Positions 61,569-64,000 of a DNA stretch of 64,000 nucleotides are shown here, piece by piece. The notes under the pieces are model-generated. The model searched no databases and was not told the origin of the DNA. It worked only from the letters and a program-made list of their open reading frames with translations. The stretch spans positions 16,220 through 80,219 of the forward strand of contig CAZNFW010000008.1 of the NCBI GenBank assembly GCA_964572725.1, read 5' to 3'. Positions within the stretch are counted from its first letter, which is position 1, and each line of letters opens with the position of its first letter. The position numbers and the translations under genes were made by a program. This DNA comes from Rosettibacter sp964572725 (GTDB lineage: Bacteria; Bacteroidota; Ignavibacteria; Ignavibacteriales; Melioribacteraceae).

Positions 61569-62312
61569 CTAAAAATTTTTTTTCTTTGTTCTCATTTTAA
61601 TTCTATAAGTACAATCTTTTACACCACATTTATCACACATATATTCTTTCCATTTCACATTTTTTCCAATTCCAATAATTCCACTAATTGATTTTATAGG
61701 AATCATCAAAGAAGATTCAGTTAATTTTATTCCACAGAAATTTTCCGGTAAAAGAGAAAAAAGTTTTTTTTGTTCTGATACCGACCAATTGCAATAACCA
61801 GGACTATAACGATTTGTAATATTCATTCCAAATGCATTAAATTTTTTTTGAATAAAATCGTGCAATAAATCTGTTGCACACTCAACTGCTTCGGATGCAA
61901 TAATATCTGCGATGTAACTATGCAGCAGTTCACCTTTTTGATTTAATTCTTTTATCCAGTTTTCAATTTCTGAACCTATTGTTGAAACAAAGACTGCTGC
62001 TTTTTCAATATTTCTTAATTGACTCGCAATAATCTTATCGATATTAAAATGAGTATCTCTAATTATCAAAGTGTTTTTCAAAATTTTAAGATTATCAAAC
62101 TTGTCTGAAGAGTGGAATACTTTGTACCCTGCAGATATATTTAATTTATTATAAACAATTTTTAATAAATCGTTAATTATAGATTCAATGTGTTCCTGCA
62201 ATGAATTGTATCCAATTACATCAGTAATTTTCTTTTCGTCAATATTGATTAAATTGGAATCAACCAATACTAAAAAAGTATTTTTATCAATTTCTTTTTC
62301 AGATATCATCAC
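61569..62312 (-). CDS. Free-standing MetH-type reactivation domain protein
   Basis: The 247-residue protein matches the AdoMet-binding activation domain of cobalamin-dependent methionine synthase: NRYSPGYCNWSVSEQKKLFSLL (read as two parts) followed by LTESSLMIPIKSISGIIG. A C-terminal cysteine cluster (CDKCGVKDC) is added, as in similar proteins of anaerobes. It would reductively remethylate an oxidised corrinoid. It overlaps the homocysteine methyltransferase gene by four bases. In most bacteria this domain is fused in MetH; here it is separate. Confidence 0.9.
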   Translation of the reverse strand: MMISEKEIDKNTFLVLVDSNLINIDEKKITDVIGYNSLQEHIESIINDLLKIVYNKLNISAGYKVFHSSDKFDNLKILKNTLIIRDTHFNIDKIIASQLRNIEKAAVFVSTIGSEIENWIKELNQKGELLHSYIADIIASEAVECATDLLHDFIQKKFNAFGMNITNRYSPGYCNWSVSEQKKLFSLLPENFCGIKLTESSLMIPIKSISGIIGIGKNVKWKEYMCDKCGVKDCTYRIKMRTKKKNF

Positions 62313-63193
62313 AAATTCTTTATAACATTAACGAAAGCAGCAATATGCTCAGGAGTGGTACCGCAGCATCCGCCAATTATATTAGCCCCGCTTTCGATTA
62401 ACAAATTTAATTTTGATGCCATATACTCTGGCGTTTCAAGAAATAATGTTTGACCATCTTTATAAAATGGTTTACCTGCATTTGCATGAACAAGAATTGG
62501 CGTTGTTTTATCAACGCTCCTAATTTCTTTAACAATCTCAATCATCTGGTCGAAACCGTTGCCGCAGTTAGCACCAATAATGTCGGCCCCTGCTTCTTTT
62601 ATTTGAATTGCCATTTGAGCAGGTGTAATGCCCATCATCGTTCTATAATCTCCCTGAAGGGTTTTTTCAAATGTAAAAGTACAGGCAACATTAATGCTCG
62701 AAAATTCTTTTGCTGCTCTTACTGCAATTTTAGCTTCTTCAAGATCAGACATTGTTTCTATACACAAAGCATCAACCCCGCCGTCTTTTAATGCTTTTAC
62801 CTGAAGTGCAAATCCTTCAAACATTTCTTCTTCAGAAATTTCTCCCATCATCAAAAATTTTCCTGTTGGACCAATTGAACCTAAAACAAAGTGGTTATCG
62901 CCTGCAGCTTCTCTTGAAATTTCTGCTGCTGCTCTGTTTAATTCATATGTTCGATTTTCCAGATTATAATGCTTTAACTTAGTTGGATTCCCTCCAAAGC
63001 TGTTCGTTAAAATTATATCAGAACCAGCTTCAATATAACTTTTTGCAATCGAATAAATTGTTTCTTTGTGAGTTATATTCCACAGTTCAGGGCATTCACC
63101 AGGTTGAAGCCCTTTGCTTTGAAGAAGTGTTCCCCATGCTCCATCTGAAATTAAAATTTTTCCTTTAGAGATAACATCAATTAATGAATTCAT
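62309..63193 (-). CDS. Homocysteine S-methyltransferase (MetH N-terminal module)
   Basis: The 294-residue barrel has SDGAWGTLLQSKGLQPGECPE at the start and the three zinc cysteines in GANCGNGF and GGCCGTTPEH. These match the homocysteine-binding module of MetH. It stands alone, with no folate, cobalamin or activation domain fused. The activation protein follows with a four-base overlap, and a corrinoid protein lies upstream. Together they can perform methionine synthesis as separate parts. Confidence 0.93.
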   Translation of the reverse strand: MNSLIDVISKGKILISDGAWGTLLQSKGLQPGECPELWNITHKETIYSIAKSYIEAGSDIILTNSFGGNPTKLKHYNLENRTYELNRAAAEISREAAGDNHFVLGSIGPTGKFLMMGEISEEEMFEGFALQVKALKDGGVDALCIETMSDLEEAKIAVRAAKEFSSINVACTFTFEKTLQGDYRTMMGITPAQMAIQIKEAGADIIGANCGNGFDQMIEIVKEIRSVDKTTPILVHANAGKPFYKDGQTLFLETPEYMASKLNLLIESGANIIGGCCGTTPEHIAAFVNVIKNL

Positions 63194-63243
63194 AAATTTA
63201 TTTCCTTTGGCAATTTTTTTTGTGCAGAGTTTCTTATACTATT

Positions 63244-63307
63244 ACTTTGAAATATTTTTTTCATTATCACTCTTACTTCCCTATATTACTTTTTTTACTG
63301 TCATTCT
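63244..63307 (+). repeat. Leader repeat, copy 1
   Basis: This 64-base AT-rich stretch ends in TGTCATTCTG and is about 80% identical, by eye, to 63557-63620. Shared words include ACTTTGAAATATTTTTTT and TCTTACTT. It indicates a duplication of the leader together with the palindromic unit. Confidence 0.6.
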
Positions 63308-63463
63308 GAGGAGGGGTTGACTAAAAAGTAACATTCAACTTCTAAATCCGTGAAAATCTGTTTAAATCTGTGTTTTCTGTGTTCTATTTTTTAAAAAACC
63401 TTACTTTTTAGACAACCCCGACGAAGAATCTAAAATTACTCTTTGCTTACGCTCAGAGTGACA
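63299..63463. repeat. TGTCATTCTGAG palindromic unit (copy 2), split by insertion
   Basis: The left end TGTCATTCTGAG (63299-63310) and right end CTCAGAGTGACA (63452-63463) are inverted relatives. The central CGAAGAATCT is separated from the left end by a MITE-like element; deleting that element restores TCATTCTGAGGACGAAGAATC in uninterrupted form. Confidence 0.7.
63313..63419. mobile_element. MITE-like element (copy D) nested in a palindromic repeat
   Basis: GGGGTTGACTAAAAAGTAA (63313-63331) and the complement of 63401-63419, GGGGTTGTCTAAAAAGTAA, match at 18 of 19 bases. The 107-bp element has no coding capacity; its interior repeats TCTGT words (AAATCTGTG, TTTTCTGTG). The dinucleotide GA flanks both sides and could be a target duplication. 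Confidence 0.75.
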
Positions 63464-63556
63464 CCCATTTAAATGATTCTTCACATAATAAAAAATCATT
63501 GTTAGAATAAGATTGTTATTTTTCTCTATGTTCATAATAATATTTCTTCTTGCTTC

Positions 63557-63620
63557 ACTTTGAAATATTTTTTTTAATATTATTCTTACTTACTTACATT
63601 ACTTTTTCATTGTCATTCTG
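63557..63620 (+). repeat. Leader repeat, copy 2
   Basis: A second, diverged copy of the 63244-63307 stretch, 313 bases downstream, again running into TGTCATTCTG. Confidence 0.6.
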
Positions 63621-63723
63621 TGTCCTTGACGAAGTCGGGGACGAAGAATCTATTTACATCTTATCAAAGAGATTCTTCCCTGCTTGCAGCAGGCAAGATT
63701 TGCTTCGCTCATTCAGAATGACA
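63611..63723. repeat. TGTCATTCTGAG palindromic unit (copy 3)
   Basis: TGTCATTCTG at the left and CAGAATGACA at the right are perfect inverted ends of a 113-bp unit. It contains GACGAAGAATCT, AGATTCTTCCC and the hairpin CCCTGCTTGCAGCAGGCAAG (63678-63697), whose complement differs by two bases from a hairpin in MITE copy B. The remaining part of this 678-base gap, 63724-63871, shows only fragments such as AGATTCTTAA. Confidence 0.7.
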
Positions 63724-63871
63724 ATTGTATAAAAATTCTTCAAGCCGATAAATCGAGACAACGAAAAATCTTTATGTATTTTTATTTAAGAGATTCTTAA
63801 TATCAAAGAAATTTTATTTCTTTACAAATGAAATTCTTTAACATATAAATAAGAATAAAAGAGCAAATTTT

Positions 63872-64000
63872 TTAATTAACTCTCAAACTTTCAAGAAATT
63901 CAACAGCACTTTGAGGATTAGGACCATAAGCATCGGCACCCATTTTTTCAGCTGCTTCATAAGTTAATGGAGCTCCGCCAACAATTATTTTTACATCTGG
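63872..64000 (-). CDS. Corrinoid (B12)-binding protein, C-terminal end only
   Basis: The last 42 codons of a minus-strand gene enter from the right edge and stop at 63874-63872. The sequence VKIIVGGAPLTYEAAEKMGADAYG and the following PQSAVEFLESL are the closing strand and helix of the Rossmann-like cobalamin-binding domain of MtaC/MtbC-type corrinoid proteins. The start and the DxHxxG cobalamin motif lie outside the window. It fits the neighbouring methyltransferase and activation genes. Confidence 0.85.
   Translation of the reverse strand, partial: PDVKIIVGGAPLTYEAAEKMGADAYGPNPQSAVEFLESLRVN

Noticed and set aside
62450..62791. Plus-strand open frame of 113 codons opposite the homocysteine methyltransferase
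   Set aside because: It is a mirror frame of a conserved gene, with no start signals.
63194..63871. CRISPR array
   Set aside because: Repeats here are few, diverged, palindromic and unevenly spaced, with no uniform spacers and no cas genes.

Overview
The window is AT-rich chromosomal DNA from a bacterium of the Bacteroidota/Chlorobi superphylum, most likely Ignavibacteriota (Melioribacter/Ignavibacterium-like). Three proteins end in type IX secretion (Por) sorting domains with the 'NPFNP ... SGIY.Y ... KKM' signature common in Ignavibacteria. Candidate promoters resemble the Bacteroidota TTTG/TAnnTTTG type. Lysine is made by the LysW carrier route, and a bacillithiol gene (bshA) is present. 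Two runs of N (10 and 42 bases) show that this is a draft assembly; the larger one removes the end of lysW and the start of the homocitrate synthase gene.

Layout. 1-7830 (minus): an envelope operon of a 990-residue TPR protein, an outer-membrane barrel, a membrane-anchored HU-like/SPOR protein, and ExbB, ExbD and a TonB-like protein cut by the window edge. 7948-11260: a TPR lipid-exported protein, tRNA-Leu(GAG), and an ECF sigma / anti-sigma-like / Spy-like stress module with a second Spy-like gene facing away; both divergent starts carry the same AAACC-N17-GTC promoter. 11290-14160 (minus): dodecin, two peroxiredoxins, then PTPS, GTP cyclohydrolase I and a sepiapterin-reductase-like SDR, which together look like a tetrahydrobiopterin pathway. 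14392-19653 (plus): Fur, FeoA, FeoB, a metallo-beta-lactamase-fold hydrolase and an M28/PDZ peptidase. 19758-27154 (minus): a chemoreceptor, a flavodoxin-like protein and nuoFEDCBA (only half of complex I). 27280-33221 (minus): the LysW lysine operon with an inserted class II glutamine amidotransferase.

33354-41593 (minus): a MoxR ATPase, three SurA-like periplasmic folding factors in tandem, an orphan beta-class adenine methyltransferase and MetRS. 41888-49688: MgtE, nucleotide-sugar enzymes (RfbD, RfbC, Ugd, GalE), a PfkB kinase and BshA. 49965-51816 (plus): an unrecognised trio of a cysteine-less carboxymuconolactone-decarboxylase-like protein, a polytopic membrane protein and a THEP1-like NTPase, behind a leader with two hairpins. 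51819-59972 (minus): a UroD-family methyltransferase and a secreted carbohydrate-degrading set (BNR_4 propeller, SMP-30 propeller, hairpin glycosidase) plus a Tat-exported DUF362 protein. 60078-64000 (minus): a corrinoid methyl-transfer set made of separate polypeptides that equal the domains of MetH: UroD-like methyltransferase, activation domain, homocysteine methyltransferase and corrinoid protein (partial).

Intergenic DNA in several places is occupied by short non-coding repeats: a MITE-like family with GGnTGnCTAAAAAGTAA ends (four candidate copies), and TGTCATTCTGAG palindromic units. One MITE-like copy sits inside a TGTCATTCTGAG unit near 63.3-63.4 kb. No CRISPR array, prophage, transposase gene or rRNA was seen.
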